Assembly (NCBI RefSeq): GCF_900116195.1 | Contig: NZ_FOZW01000018.1 | Location: forward strand, 1-64,000 | Reading direction: 5' to 3' | DNA from: Alloyangia pacifica | GTDB lineage: Bacteria; Pseudomonadota; Alphaproteobacteria; Rhodobacterales; Rhodobacteraceae | DNA: 64,000 nt | In this document: positions 38,851 through 47,250 of the stretch, piece after piece | How positions within the stretch are numbered: position 1 is the stretch's first letter | Layout of the letters: each line of letters opens with the position of its first letter | Made by a program: the position numbers and the translations under genes | Notes under the pieces: model-generated | The model's database searches: none | What the model was told of the DNA's origin: nothing | The model's input: only the letters and a program-made list of their open reading frames with translations

Positions 38851-39309
38851 GTGAGCGACAGGGAAGACAGCCAGGTGCGCCTCGATGCGGGCGAAGCCGA
38901 GGAAACCCTCGGCTACAAGCTGCGGCTCGCGCAGATCCTTGCCTTTCGCGGGTTCGAACAGCGTCTGACCGATTGCGGGAGGGCGCCGCGCTACCTCGGG
39001 CTGCTTTCGGTGATCCGCGCCCACCCCGGGCAACCGCAGAGCCGGATCGCCGAAGCCGTGGCGCTCTCCCGGTCGAGTTTCGTCACCATCCTCGACCAGC
39101 TGTCCGCCGAAGGGCTCATCGAGCGGCGCCCCTCGGATTTCGACCGGCGGGTCAACGGCATCTGGCTGACGCCACAGGGCGAGGCCTTGGTCGCCCGCTT
39201 GATGGAGGAGGCGCAGCGCTACGAGGCCGAGATGACCCGCGGCATGAGCGACGAAGAGATCGCCTGCGGCCTGCGCGTCCTGCAAAAGCTTATCGACAAC
39301 CTGTCCTGA
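38851..39309 (+). CDS. MarR-family regulator of the acyl-CoA synthetase/TRAP operon
   Basis: The 152-aa winged-HTH protein contains PRYLGLLSVIRAHPGQPQSRIAEAVALSRSSFVTILDQLSAEGLIERR and the wing SDFDRRVNGIWLTPQG. Start is GTG at 38851 after AAGGAGG. MarR repressors next to aryl-CoA ligase, hydratase and TRAP genes (CouR, BadR in Rhodopseudomonas) respond to the CoA thioester made by the ligase; a similar logic here is inference. Confidence 0.88.
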   Translation: MSDREDSQVRLDAGEAEETLGYKLRLAQILAFRGFEQRLTDCGRAPRYLGLLSVIRAHPGQPQSRIAEAVALSRSSFVTILDQLSAEGLIERRPSDFDRRVNGIWLTPQGEALVARLMEEAQRYEAEMTRGMSDEEIACGLRVLQKLIDNLS

Positions 39310-39934
39310 CCCCGAACGTGCCCCGGGATCGAGGTCGCTTCGATGCGGCACTTTCGCTGGGCGATCACCGGGCCGCGTCACGCTAGTAAACAGCCAAGCC
39401 CGAGTTGCACGGGGGTGGTGCACCCCATGCCTTCACCTCGGCACGATCCGGGCAGCAAAGCGTGGCCGTGGGCCCGGGCGCATTCAACCTCACACAGATC
39501 CTCGGGCCGCCGGAAGAGCGGCGCGCGGAGCAAGCGGTGCGCCCAGGTAGCGCGCTGACGGTGCCATGGGCCAAGGTCCCCGCCCCTCGCCCGAGCAGAG
39601 CGCCGGCCAGCGGGCAAAACTCCACGCCTCTCCCCCGGCACGCTGCTCGAATCCTCCCGCACCGTCGCCCCGGCGTGCCAGGGCCCCGAATCAATGCCGA
39701 TTACGACAGTCCAGGGGAGGGCCTTGCTCTGGCTTCGAGGAGCCGCGGACGAGCCCCTGCCGCCGCACGACAGGGCCCGAGCGTTCCGATATCGCTTAAT
39801 GAATAGGCAATATTGGGCGCGCTGCTCAAATGATCACACTGGACCTCAACACAACCCGCCTGTCGTGCCCGCACTATGTTCCCATATCCGAACCTCTGTT
39901 CATTTATACGAACAACCAACAGGGACCCCGAACC
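39310..39934. other. Intergenic region, no gene seen
   Basis: About 625 bp separate marR from the Pot-type operon. Several short reading frames exist on both strands, but none has a good ribosome site, a family motif or coding-like composition. The last 60 bp hold two operator-like palindromes (listed separately). The left part may carry an unrecognised small RNA or decayed sequence; nothing specific can be shown. Confidence 0.5.
39878..39913. promoter_or_regulatory. Two tandem GTTC-N8-GAAC operators before the Pot-type operon
   Basis: GTTCCCATATCCGAAC (39878-39893) and GTTCATTTATACGAAC (39898-39913) are two 16-bp sites spaced 20 bp start to start, about two helical turns. They share GTTC, a central TAT and CGAAC. 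They lie 21 bp before the first gene. The only regulator attached to this operon is the convergent IclR gene at 46.3-47.0 kb, whose family often binds such symmetric sites. Confidence 0.7.
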
Positions 39935-40975
39935 ATGAACAAACTTGACCGACGCAGCTTCCTGGCCTCGACGGGGGCAATCACCCTCGGCGCGATGATC
40001 CCCGGCATGGGGCGTGCCGCCGATGGCGGTTTCACCTCCACCGTCTTCGGCGGCGTGTGGGAGCAGAACTACCGGAAGGCCATCGTCGATGGCTTCGAGG
40101 CCGCGACCGGTGCCAAGGTGAACCTCCAGCTCGGCTCCTCGGCGGAATGGCTGACCAACGCCATCGTCAACCGCGCCGAGCCCGAGATCGACATGCTGAT
40201 GCTGCCCTATCCCGACAGCATCAAGGCGATCATGGCGGATATCGGCATCGAGCTGACCCCCGAGGACATCCCCAACATCGCCGAGATCGCGCCGGTCTGG
40301 TGGGAGCAGTACAAGAAGCGCGGCGTCGGCCTCGACTACGCCTCCTACGGCATCGCCTACCGCACCGACCTCGTGGACCAGCCGATCACCAAGTGGGAAG
40401 ACCTGTTCCGCCCCGAGCTCGCCGGCAAGATCTCGATCCCCGACATCGGCACCTGGGGCTCGTGGGAAATGCTGGTGATGCTCGCCAAGCTGCGCGGCGG
40501 CTCGGAGGACAACCTCGAGCCGGCCTTCGAGGCGCTGGCCGAACTGAAGCCGAACATCCGCCGCTACTTCACCTCCTCCACCGACGCGATGTCGATGCTG
40601 GACGCGGGCGAGGTCGTCGCGGTCGGCATGACCACCAACATCCCGCCCTATGCGTTGATCGACGCCGGCAAACCGGTCGACTTCGTCTTCCCCGAAGAGG
40701 GCGCGATGGTCGGCATGGTGTCCTACCACATCGCCGAGGGTGCCGCGAACCCCGAGCTCTGCAAGCAATTCATCAACCACGCGATCTCACGCGAGGCGCA
40801 GGAAGCCTTCTGCAACGCGGTGATCGCGGGCCCGGTGCGCCCGGATGCCAAGCTCACCGGCAAGGCCGCCGAGCGGGTGCCGGCACTCGACCAGCTGACG
40901 CTGTTCGACTGGTTCAAGATCGTGCCGCAGATGCCGATGCTGACGGATCGCTGGAACTACGAGGTCTCCCTGTGA
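39935..40975 (+). CDS. PotD-like ABC transporter substrate-binding protein
   Basis: The 346-aa periplasmic binding protein is of the spermidine/putrescine (PotD/ExtSBP_1) class. The N-terminus LDRRSFLASTGAITLGAMIP is a Tat-type twin-arginine signal. FTSTVFGGVWEQNYRKAI begins the mature fold. GLDYASYGIAYRTD and KISIPDIGTWGSWEML are family-typical. Start at 39935. The ligand need not be a polyamine; the operon's hydrolase suggests an amide or N-carbamoyl compound. The stop overlaps the next start (GTGA). Confidence 0.88.
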   Translation: MNKLDRRSFLASTGAITLGAMIPGMGRAADGGFTSTVFGGVWEQNYRKAIVDGFEAATGAKVNLQLGSSAEWLTNAIVNRAEPEIDMLMLPYPDSIKAIMADIGIELTPEDIPNIAEIAPVWWEQYKKRGVGLDYASYGIAYRTDLVDQPITKWEDLFRPELAGKISIPDIGTWGSWEMLVMLAKLRGGSEDNLEPAFEALAELKPNIRRYFTSSTDAMSMLDAGEVVAVGMTTNIPPYALIDAGKPVDFVFPEEGAMVGMVSYHIAEGAANPELCKQFINHAISREAQEAFCNAVIAGPVRPDAKLTGKAAERVPALDQLTLFDWFKIVPQMPMLTDRWNYEVSL

Positions 40976-42165
40976 TCCCCCAGACGACCGAACTGACCCA
41001 CCCGCAGGCCGATGGCCTGCGGGGACTCGACGCTCCCGAAGCCGCAGCCCTCGTCTGCGTCGGCCAGGCCTTCCCCGCGCCGCTGCGCGCGGCGGCGGCA
41101 TGCGCCGAGATCCTGCTGATGCAGGTCACCGCCACCGACCGCGTCGAGCCGATCGACCAGCTCGACGGCCCCGGCGCCGTCACCATCAGCCACACCGGCC
41201 CCTCGCCCTTCTTCGCCTCCGACATCGACCTCGTGCTGCGCTCGAACGGCATCCGCACGCTCTATGTCTGCGGCGACCCGGTGGCCGGGCTTCGCCTTGC
41301 CTACGACGCGCAGCGCAAGGGCTACCGTGCCGTGCTGGTGCGGGCAGGCAACGCCCCGAGCGAAGCGCTCGGCCTGCGTATGCCGCAGGTCTCGCAGGCG
41401 GAACTCACCGGGCTGCTTGCGGGCACCGCGCCGGGACAACGCAACTGGCACGAGGCGGTCAAGGCGCAGCGCATGGCGCGGCCCTTTGCCGAACGGCTCG
41501 ATCCGGCGCGCACCGCGCTCATCATGATCGACGTGCTCAACGATTTCTGCGTCGAGGGCGGCGTGATCGGGAAGACCAAGGCCGCGATGCCCCGCGTCAC
41601 CGAGGCGCTGCCGCGCATCCGCGCACTGCTCGACGGTGCCCGTGCCGCCGGCGCCCACGTCATGCACGTGCAGGCGATCTATGGCCCGATGTTCCGCGGT
41701 CAGGGCTCGCCCTACCGCTACCCGTCCGAACAGACGCGCGAGGGCGCGGTCTGGTGCGCCTCTGCGGCCGACATCACCGGCGCCGCCCCGGCCTTCGACC
41801 CCTCGATGACCGAGGTCTGCCGCGAGGGCACCTGGGGTGCCGATTTCGTCGAGGGCATGGGCCCCGTCGCCGGCGAGACCGTCATCCGCAAGCACCGCTA
41901 TTCGGCCTATCTCGACACTGCGCTCGACGGCGAGCTGCGCCGCCGCGGCATCGAGACCGTGGTGCTGGCGGGCGTGACCACCAACTGCTGCGTCGAAAGC
42001 ACCGCGCGTGACCTGGCCATGTCGGACTATGATACCGTGATCGCCGAAGACTGCGTGGCGGTGAAGGACCTGGTGATGCACCTGCACGAGGCCAGTATCG
42101 AACAGATCCGGACCTATTTCGGCATCGTCACCCCTTCCGACAGGATCCTTGACGCATGGCACTGA
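40972..42165 (+). CDS. Isochorismatase-family amidohydrolase with degenerate N-terminal duplicate domain
   Basis: The 397-aa protein is nearly twice the family length. Residues about 178-397 are a complete cysteine hydrolase: Asp in LIMIDVLNDFCVEGG (about 186), Lys in VIRKHRYSAYLDT (about 306) and Cys in GVTTNCCVESTARDLA (about 339). Residues about 80-125 (LVLRSNGIRTLYVCGDPVAGL, then GYRAVLVRAG) repeat the C-terminal half of that fold without the Cys, so the front is a degenerate copy. Start is GTG at 40972, overlapping the binding-protein stop. It probably hydrolyses the imported compound (ureide, N-carbamoyl or hydroxamate amide). Confidence 0.85.
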   Translation: MIPQTTELTHPQADGLRGLDAPEAAALVCVGQAFPAPLRAAAACAEILLMQVTATDRVEPIDQLDGPGAVTISHTGPSPFFASDIDLVLRSNGIRTLYVCGDPVAGLRLAYDAQRKGYRAVLVRAGNAPSEALGLRMPQVSQAELTGLLAGTAPGQRNWHEAVKAQRMARPFAERLDPARTALIMIDVLNDFCVEGGVIGKTKAAMPRVTEALPRIRALLDGARAAGAHVMHVQAIYGPMFRGQGSPYRYPSEQTREGAVWCASAADITGAAPAFDPSMTEVCREGTWGADFVEGMGPVAGETVIRKHRYSAYLDTALDGELRRRGIETVVLAGVTTNCCVESTARDLAMSDYDTVIAEDCVAVKDLVMHLHEASIEQIRTYFGIVTPSDRILDAWH

Positions 42166-43058
42166 CCGACACCGCCCCTCCGCCGCAGGCACAGCCCGCG
42201 CCGCGCAAGCCGCTCTCTCCGGCCTGGCTCACGCTGCCCGGCCTGTGCTTCCTCGTCTTCGTGCTGCTGCTGCCGGTCGGCTGGCTGATGGCGCTGAGCC
42301 TCAAGCCATCGATGCCCGGCGCCTTCACCATGGAGGGCGACTGGACCATCGCCAACTACCTGCGCTTCTTCAGCCAGCCGTTCTACTACTCGACGCTGAT
42401 CAAGACCCTCTGGGTCTCGGCGCTGACCACGGGCATCACCGCAGTTCTGGGCTATGCTCTGGCGCTGATTATCTGGACCGCAAGCCCCGCGAAACGCGGC
42501 TGGGTGGTGCTCATCGTGCTGTCGCCACTGCTCGTGTCGATCGTCGCGCGCACCTATGGCTGGATGATCATGCTCGGTGACCGGGGCATCCTCAACCAGG
42601 CGCTGCTCGGGCTCGGGCTCATCGAGGAGCCGATCCAGATCATGTATACCGCCGGCGCGGTCATCATCGGCCTCGTCCACGTCTTCGTGCCCTTCATGGC
42701 GCTCTGCGTTCTGACCTCTCTGGAAAAGATCGACCCGAAAGTCCCCGAGGCGGCGATGACCTTCGGCGCCAGCCGCTGGGCCGTGCTGCGTCGCATTCTG
42801 CTGCCGCTGACGGTGCCCGGCCTCGCTTCCGGGCTGACCATCGTGTTCTCGCTGTCGATCTCGTCCTACGTGACGCCGGCGCTGATGGGCGGGCCACGCT
42901 CGGGCATGCTCACCACCTTCATCTACCAGCAGTTCGCCGTGACGCTGGACTGGCGCTTCGGCGCGGTGCTGGTGACGCTGCTGCTGGCGCTGACGCTTCT
43001 CGTCCTGACGTCGATCCTCGCGCTGGCCGCGCGCATGACAGCCAAGTGGAGCAAATGA
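42156..43058 (+). CDS. ABC transporter permease (PotB-like)
   Basis: The 300-aa membrane protein has six helices. The permease EAA loop AAMTFGASRWAVLRRILLPLTVPGL (about residues 198-222) docks to the ATPase. The start overlaps the hydrolase gene by 10 bp, and the stop overlaps the next permease by 4 bp. Confidence 0.9.
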   Translation: MALTDTAPPPQAQPAPRKPLSPAWLTLPGLCFLVFVLLLPVGWLMALSLKPSMPGAFTMEGDWTIANYLRFFSQPFYYSTLIKTLWVSALTTGITAVLGYALALIIWTASPAKRGWVVLIVLSPLLVSIVARTYGWMIMLGDRGILNQALLGLGLIEEPIQIMYTAGAVIIGLVHVFVPFMALCVLTSLEKIDPKVPEAAMTFGASRWAVLRRILLPLTVPGLASGLTIVFSLSISSYVTPALMGGPRSGMLTTFIYQQFAVTLDWRFGAVLVTLLLALTLLVLTSILALAARMTAKWSK

Positions 43059-43855
43059 TGTCGCCCTATTTCACGCTCTTCCGCCGGGCGGGAACCGCCG
43101 CGCTCTTCGCCTTTCTGCTCGCGCCGCTGGTCGCGGTGATCATCGTGTCGGTCAATGCCGGCGCAACGCCGAAATTCCCGCCCGAGGGCTTCTCGCTGCG
43201 CTGGTACGGCGCGGCGCTCGCCAACCCAGCCTTCACCGGCTCGGCGCTGACCTCTCTGGTGCTGGCCGCGCTGGCGACCGCCATCGGCACACCGCTCGGC
43301 GTGGCAGCCGCCTTCGGCATCGCCCGCGGCAAGATGCCGAGCGGCCTTCGCGGGCTGCTCGAGGCGACCTTCCTGTCGCCGCTGATCGTGCCGGGCATCG
43401 TCATCGGCGTGGCGCTTCTGGTCACCCTGTCGACCGCCGGGCTCCGCGATGCCTGGTTGCGACTGACCCTCGGTCACGTACTGCTGGTCGTGCCCTACGT
43501 GATCCGTACCAGCCTCGCCGCGCTGCAGAGCTTTGATCCGTCCCTGGAGGAGGCCGCGCACACGCTCGGCGCAAGCCGCGCGAAGATCCTGACGCGGGTG
43601 ACGCTGCCGGTGCTCAAACCCGCGATCTTCGCCGGGGCCGCATTCGGCTTCATCATCTCCTTCGACGACGCCGCGGTGTCGATCTTCCTGATCGACAGCA
43701 GCACCTCGACCCTGCCGCTCGCGATCATGAGCTACATGCAGTACAACTTCGATCCCTCGATCGCGGCCATCTCGTCCATGCTCATCGCCATCACCCTCGC
43801 CGGGGCCCTCTTCATCGAGCGCGTCTTCGGTCTCAAGAAATTCCTCGGGAACTGA
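43055..43855 (+). CDS. ABC transporter permease (PotC-like)
   Basis: The 266-aa protein has six helices. The EAA loop is EAAHTLGASRAKILTRVTLPVLKPAIFAG (about residues 168-196). Start is taken as the ATG at 43055 overlapping the potB-like stop; ATG 43058 and GTG 43046 are alternatives. It forms the heterodimeric channel with the preceding gene. Confidence 0.9.
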   Translation: MMSPYFTLFRRAGTAALFAFLLAPLVAVIIVSVNAGATPKFPPEGFSLRWYGAALANPAFTGSALTSLVLAALATAIGTPLGVAAAFGIARGKMPSGLRGLLEATFLSPLIVPGIVIGVALLVTLSTAGLRDAWLRLTLGHVLLVVPYVIRTSLAALQSFDPSLEEAAHTLGASRAKILTRVTLPVLKPAIFAGAAFGFIISFDDAAVSIFLIDSSTSTLPLAIMSYMQYNFDPSIAAISSMLIAITLAGALFIERVFGLKKFLGN

Positions 43856-43858
43856 ACC

Positions 43859-44899
43859 ATGGCCCAAGTCACTCTCTCGCGCATCACCAAGCGTTACCCC
43901 GGCTCTGACACGCCCGCCGTAGACGACGTGTCAATGACCATCCCCAAGGGCAGCTTCACCACGCTGCTGGGCCCCTCGGGCTGCGGCAAGAGCTCGACCC
44001 TGCGCATCGTCGCCGGCCTGTCGAAGCCCGATTTCGGCACGCTGCAGATGGATGGGCGCGACATCACGCATCTTTCCGCCGCCAAGCGCAACATCGGCAT
44101 GGTGTTCCAGTCGCTGGCGCTGTTCCCGCACATGACCGTGGCGCAGAACGTGGCCTTCGGGCTCGAGATGCGCGGCATGGGCCGCAGCGAGCGCGAGGCC
44201 AAGGTCGCCCGGGCCCTCGACATCGTCGAGCTCGGCCATCTCGCCGCGCGCCACCCGCACCAGCTTTCGGGCGGCCAGCAGCAGCGCGTGGCGCTGGCCC
44301 GTGCGCTGGTGGTCGAGCCGTCGATCCTGATCCTCGACGAGCCATTCTCGGCGCTCGACCGCAAGCTGCGCGAGACCATGCAGATCGAGCTCTACCGCAT
44401 CACCCGCGAGCTCGGCATCACCGCCATGTTCGTGACCCACGACCAGGAAGAGGCGCTGACCCTCTCCGACAGCATCGTGGTGATGAACCAGGGTCGGATC
44501 GAGCAGCAGGGCACCCCGCGCGAGATCTACGGCGCGCCGCGCACCCGTTTCACCGCCGAGTTCATGGGCCTGTCGAACTTCCTGCCCGCGCGGTGTAGCA
44601 GCGGCGCCCTCTCTTTCGAGGGGCTGACCACCGCGCGACCGGAAACGCTCGAGGCCGAGGGCGACTGCACCGTCGCGCTGCGCCCCGAAGGTCTGTCGCT
44701 GAGCAGCACGCGCCCCGAAGGCGCGGCGCTGAAGGGCCATCTGGCCGAGGCGATCTATCAGGGTGCCAGCACCGCCTACACGCTCGACCTGCCGTCGGGC
44801 CGGCGGATCACCGCGCGCACCCCCGATTGCGGCCTGCAGCCCGGCCAGGAGGCCTGGGTCTCCTGGACGCCCGGCGCGCTGCACGCCTTCGCCGCCTGA
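43859..44899 (+). CDS. ABC transporter ATPase (PotA-like)
   Basis: The 346-aa ATPase has Walker A GPSGCGKSSTLRIVAG (about residues 38-53), Q-loop VFQSLALFPHMTV, signature LSGGQQQRVALARAL (about 140-154), Walker B ILILDEPFSALD and the H-loop MFVTHDQEEAL. The C-terminal TOBE-like domain (from about residue 240) is standard for Pot/sugar importers. It starts 3 bp after the second permease. Confidence 0.94.
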   Translation: MAQVTLSRITKRYPGSDTPAVDDVSMTIPKGSFTTLLGPSGCGKSSTLRIVAGLSKPDFGTLQMDGRDITHLSAAKRNIGMVFQSLALFPHMTVAQNVAFGLEMRGMGRSEREAKVARALDIVELGHLAARHPHQLSGGQQQRVALARALVVEPSILILDEPFSALDRKLRETMQIELYRITRELGITAMFVTHDQEEALTLSDSIVVMNQGRIEQQGTPREIYGAPRTRFTAEFMGLSNFLPARCSSGALSFEGLTTARPETLEAEGDCTVALRPEGLSLSSTRPEGAALKGHLAEAIYQGASTAYTLDLPSGRRITARTPDCGLQPGQEAWVSWTPGALHAFAA

Positions 44900-44907
44900 G
44901 TCCGAGC

Positions 44908-46272
44908 ATGACGACAGGTATCGCAGCCCGCCCCTTCTCGGGGGTGGAAGGCCCCGGCCGCGCCGCGCTCGCCCTCGCGGCGCTGTGCTCGGCCGCCGGG
45001 CAGCTCACCGGGTGGCAGGAGCTCCTCTGGCTCGGCCTGCTGGCGCTCGCGAGTTTCGTCGCCTGCGACTGGATACGGGTGCGCAGCTCGGGCCGCACGG
45101 TGATGGCGCTGGCGCTGACGCTTTCCGCCGTCACTGCGGCGCTGCTACCTGCGGCGCGGCCGGTGATCCTGTCGGCGGCGACGCAGGGGCTCGGCTTCAC
45201 CGCGCTGCTGGTGGCGCTTGCCACCCTGCGCCCGGCCATGCAGCGCTCGCGGCTTCTGGCGCAGGCCGCGGCTTGGCTGATCGGGCGTCCGCGCGGGCAG
45301 CGCTATGCCTCGGTCACCTATGGTGGCCACGGGCTGGCGCTGATTTTCAACGTGGGCGTTCTGCAGCTGATCGGTGACATCCTCGCCGCGGCGCGGCTCG
45401 ATTTCGCCCGCCACCCCACCGCGCGTCACCTGCTGATGGCCACCATGCGCGGCTCGGCCGCAATCGCGCTCTGGTCGCCGCTGGCCATGGGCTTCGCCGT
45501 CGTCACCTCCTCCTTCGCGAAGCTCGATCCGCTGGCCTATATCGCGCTCGGCATGGCGCTGGCGCTGGTGCTTCTGGGCACCGGCTGCCTGCTGCCCCGA
45601 CACGACCGCGCCGAGACGCTCGACCTCCCCTCGGACGGCAACGCCCGGGCCATGGCGCTCCTTCTCCTCGGCGCGCTCACGCTGTTGGCCACCACATCGG
45701 CGCTCTACCTCTTCGCGGGCCTGAGTTTCCTGACAGCAACCACACTCGTGGTGCCGGTCTTCGCACTGGTCTGGATCCGGCTCGAGCCCGATGCCGACGG
45801 CGCACGCGCCGCCCCGGCAGCACTCGCAAGCCGCCTCTCGGATCTGCGCAACGAAATGTTCATCTTTGCCGGCTCGACGGTGATCGGCGCGCTGGCGGCG
45901 CTGCTCTTCACGCTCTACGGCCCGCAGTCGATCATCGCCTTCGACAGCCCGCTGATGCCGGTCGCGGTGCTGCTGACCATCTGGGGCCTGTCGGTCATCT
46001 CCACGCCGCCCTCGATCCCGGTGATCCTGATCGCGCAGCTGATGGCAACCTCGCCGCTGGCGCAGGGACATGCGCTGTCGCTTGCCATGGCGCTCTCGGC
46101 GGGCTGGTCGCTGGGCATGATGGTCTCGCCGGTCTCGGCGACGCTGCTGCTCTCGGCGCGGATCGCCGGCGAGCCGGCACGCCGTATCGCCTGGGACTGG
46201 AACCGGGCCTACACCGCGATCGCCGTGCCGCTGACCTCGGCGGCGCTGGCGCTGACCTACCTGCTCGAGTGA
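44908..46272 (+). CDS. Polytopic membrane protein, ion-transporter-like, unassigned
   Basis: The 454-aa protein has roughly 11-12 hydrophobic segments. Two re-entrant-looking stretches (VTYGGHGLALIFNVGVLQLIGDIL, about residues 150-170, and SAGWSLGMMVSPVSATLLL, about 405-423) recall anion-transporter folds, but I do not recognise the family firmly. It is 8 bp after the ATPase gene, so it is co-transcribed. It may export or import a product of the isochorismatase reaction. Its 3' end overlaps the convergent iclR by 16 bp. Confidence 0.7.
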   Translation: MTTGIAARPFSGVEGPGRAALALAALCSAAGQLTGWQELLWLGLLALASFVACDWIRVRSSGRTVMALALTLSAVTAALLPAARPVILSAATQGLGFTALLVALATLRPAMQRSRLLAQAAAWLIGRPRGQRYASVTYGGHGLALIFNVGVLQLIGDILAAARLDFARHPTARHLLMATMRGSAAIALWSPLAMGFAVVTSSFAKLDPLAYIALGMALALVLLGTGCLLPRHDRAETLDLPSDGNARAMALLLLGALTLLATTSALYLFAGLSFLTATTLVVPVFALVWIRLEPDADGARAAPAALASRLSDLRNEMFIFAGSTVIGALAALLFTLYGPQSIIAFDSPLMPVAVLLTIWGLSVISTPPSIPVILIAQLMATSPLAQGHALSLAMALSAGWSLGMMVSPVSATLLLSARIAGEPARRIAWDWNRAYTAIAVPLTSAALALTYLLE

Positions 46273-47012
46273 GCGGTTCCGAGCGCGGCCTCGGCCTCGT
46301 CGCGCAGACCTGAGATGGCGGCCTCGATTCCGGCGCGGATCGTGGCCGTCATGCGCGCCACCGGCATCGCCAGCGAGAAGGCCAGCGGCGGCACCCCGGG
46401 CGGCACCCGCAGCGGCACCGCGAAAGAGGCCACACCCGGCACGATCGCCGAGGGCAGGTAACACACGCCCTGCGCGCTGACCTCCACCGGCTCGGCCCGC
46501 CCGTCGGCATCGCTGAGCGTCTCGCCCGGCCTGCAGAGCGCGTGGCCACCGGCGGTGCCGGGCAGCGGCGCGACGTCGCCCACCGGCACGGTAAAGCTCA
46601 GCCCCTCACGAACCATGCGGCGCGCCACGACCACCCGGTGCTCGCCCCGGCGTTCGACGAGAAAGGTGGTCTCGTTGGTCTCGTCCCGGAGCCGCTCGAG
46701 CAGCGGCAGTAGCGGCCCGAGCCACTGGCGATGGGCGAGGAAACCCTCGCTCAGCCGCAGCACGCGCGGCGACAGGCTGAATTTGCGATCCTCGTCACGG
46801 GTGATGTAGCCCGCGCCCTGAAGAGACTTCAGCAGTGCACTCGCGGTGCTCTTGGGAATCCCAAGCCGCTCCGAGATCGCCATGTGGCCCAATGCCCCCA
46901 TCTCGGCCAGAAGTTCGAGCATCTCGAGAGCGCGGATCGGGGAACTTGTTTCGGTGCGGGGGGCCAAGGCTGTCTCCAGTGCAACTGCAAGCTGTTGTGA
47001 AGCCTTCCCCAA
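46257..47012 (-). CDS. IclR-family transcriptional regulator
   Basis: The protein is about 251 aa. The N-terminal winged HTH is IRALEMLELLAEMGALGHMAISERLGIPKSTASALLKSLQGAGYI. The C-terminal effector domain includes VGDVAPLPGTAGGHALC and a PSAIVPGVASFAVPL core. The start is uncertain: no ATG lies close to the HTH, so TTG at 47012 is taken; an ATG farther upstream at 47114 would add 34 residues of unlikely sequence. It converges on the Pot-type operon and is the best candidate for binding the GTTC-N8-GAAC pair. Confidence 0.82.
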   Translation of the reverse strand: MGKASQQLAVALETALAPRTETSSPIRALEMLELLAEMGALGHMAISERLGIPKSTASALLKSLQGAGYITRDEDRKFSLSPRVLRLSEGFLAHRQWLGPLLPLLERLRDETNETTFLVERRGEHRVVVARRMVREGLSFTVPVGDVAPLPGTAGGHALCRPGETLSDADGRAEPVEVSAQGVCYLPSAIVPGVASFAVPLRVPPGVPPLAFSLAMPVARMTATIRAGIEAAISGLRDEAEAALGTAHSSR

Positions 47013-47250
47013 TCCGCCGCAAGCCAAATAGCGCCAGACACCGTTCCGACCTGCCGCCAAAGCTCGCACACCGCACCGCCGCGTGCTGCTCGACCGGGCC
47101 CAATCTTCTACCAAAGGCGACGGCAGCCGCTGGAGGCGTCACCACGGCGGCACTCACCGTCGGAAGCCGAGCGGTGCAGGACAAGCGCGCCGGGCGCGGG
47201 TTGGCCGGGACCTTGGTTCCCAGCCAACCCGCATGAGCCGAGGCCTGTGA

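Noticed and set aside
37042-39423. 793-aa version of the acyl-CoA synthetase
   Set aside because: The extra N-terminal 227 codons run through the divergent marR and its promoter; the ATG at 38742 has a proper ribosome site and family N-terminus.
39310-39934. Several 70-135-aa frames in the gap before the Pot-type operon
   Set aside because: They overlap one another on both strands, lack ribosome sites and have no recognisable domains.
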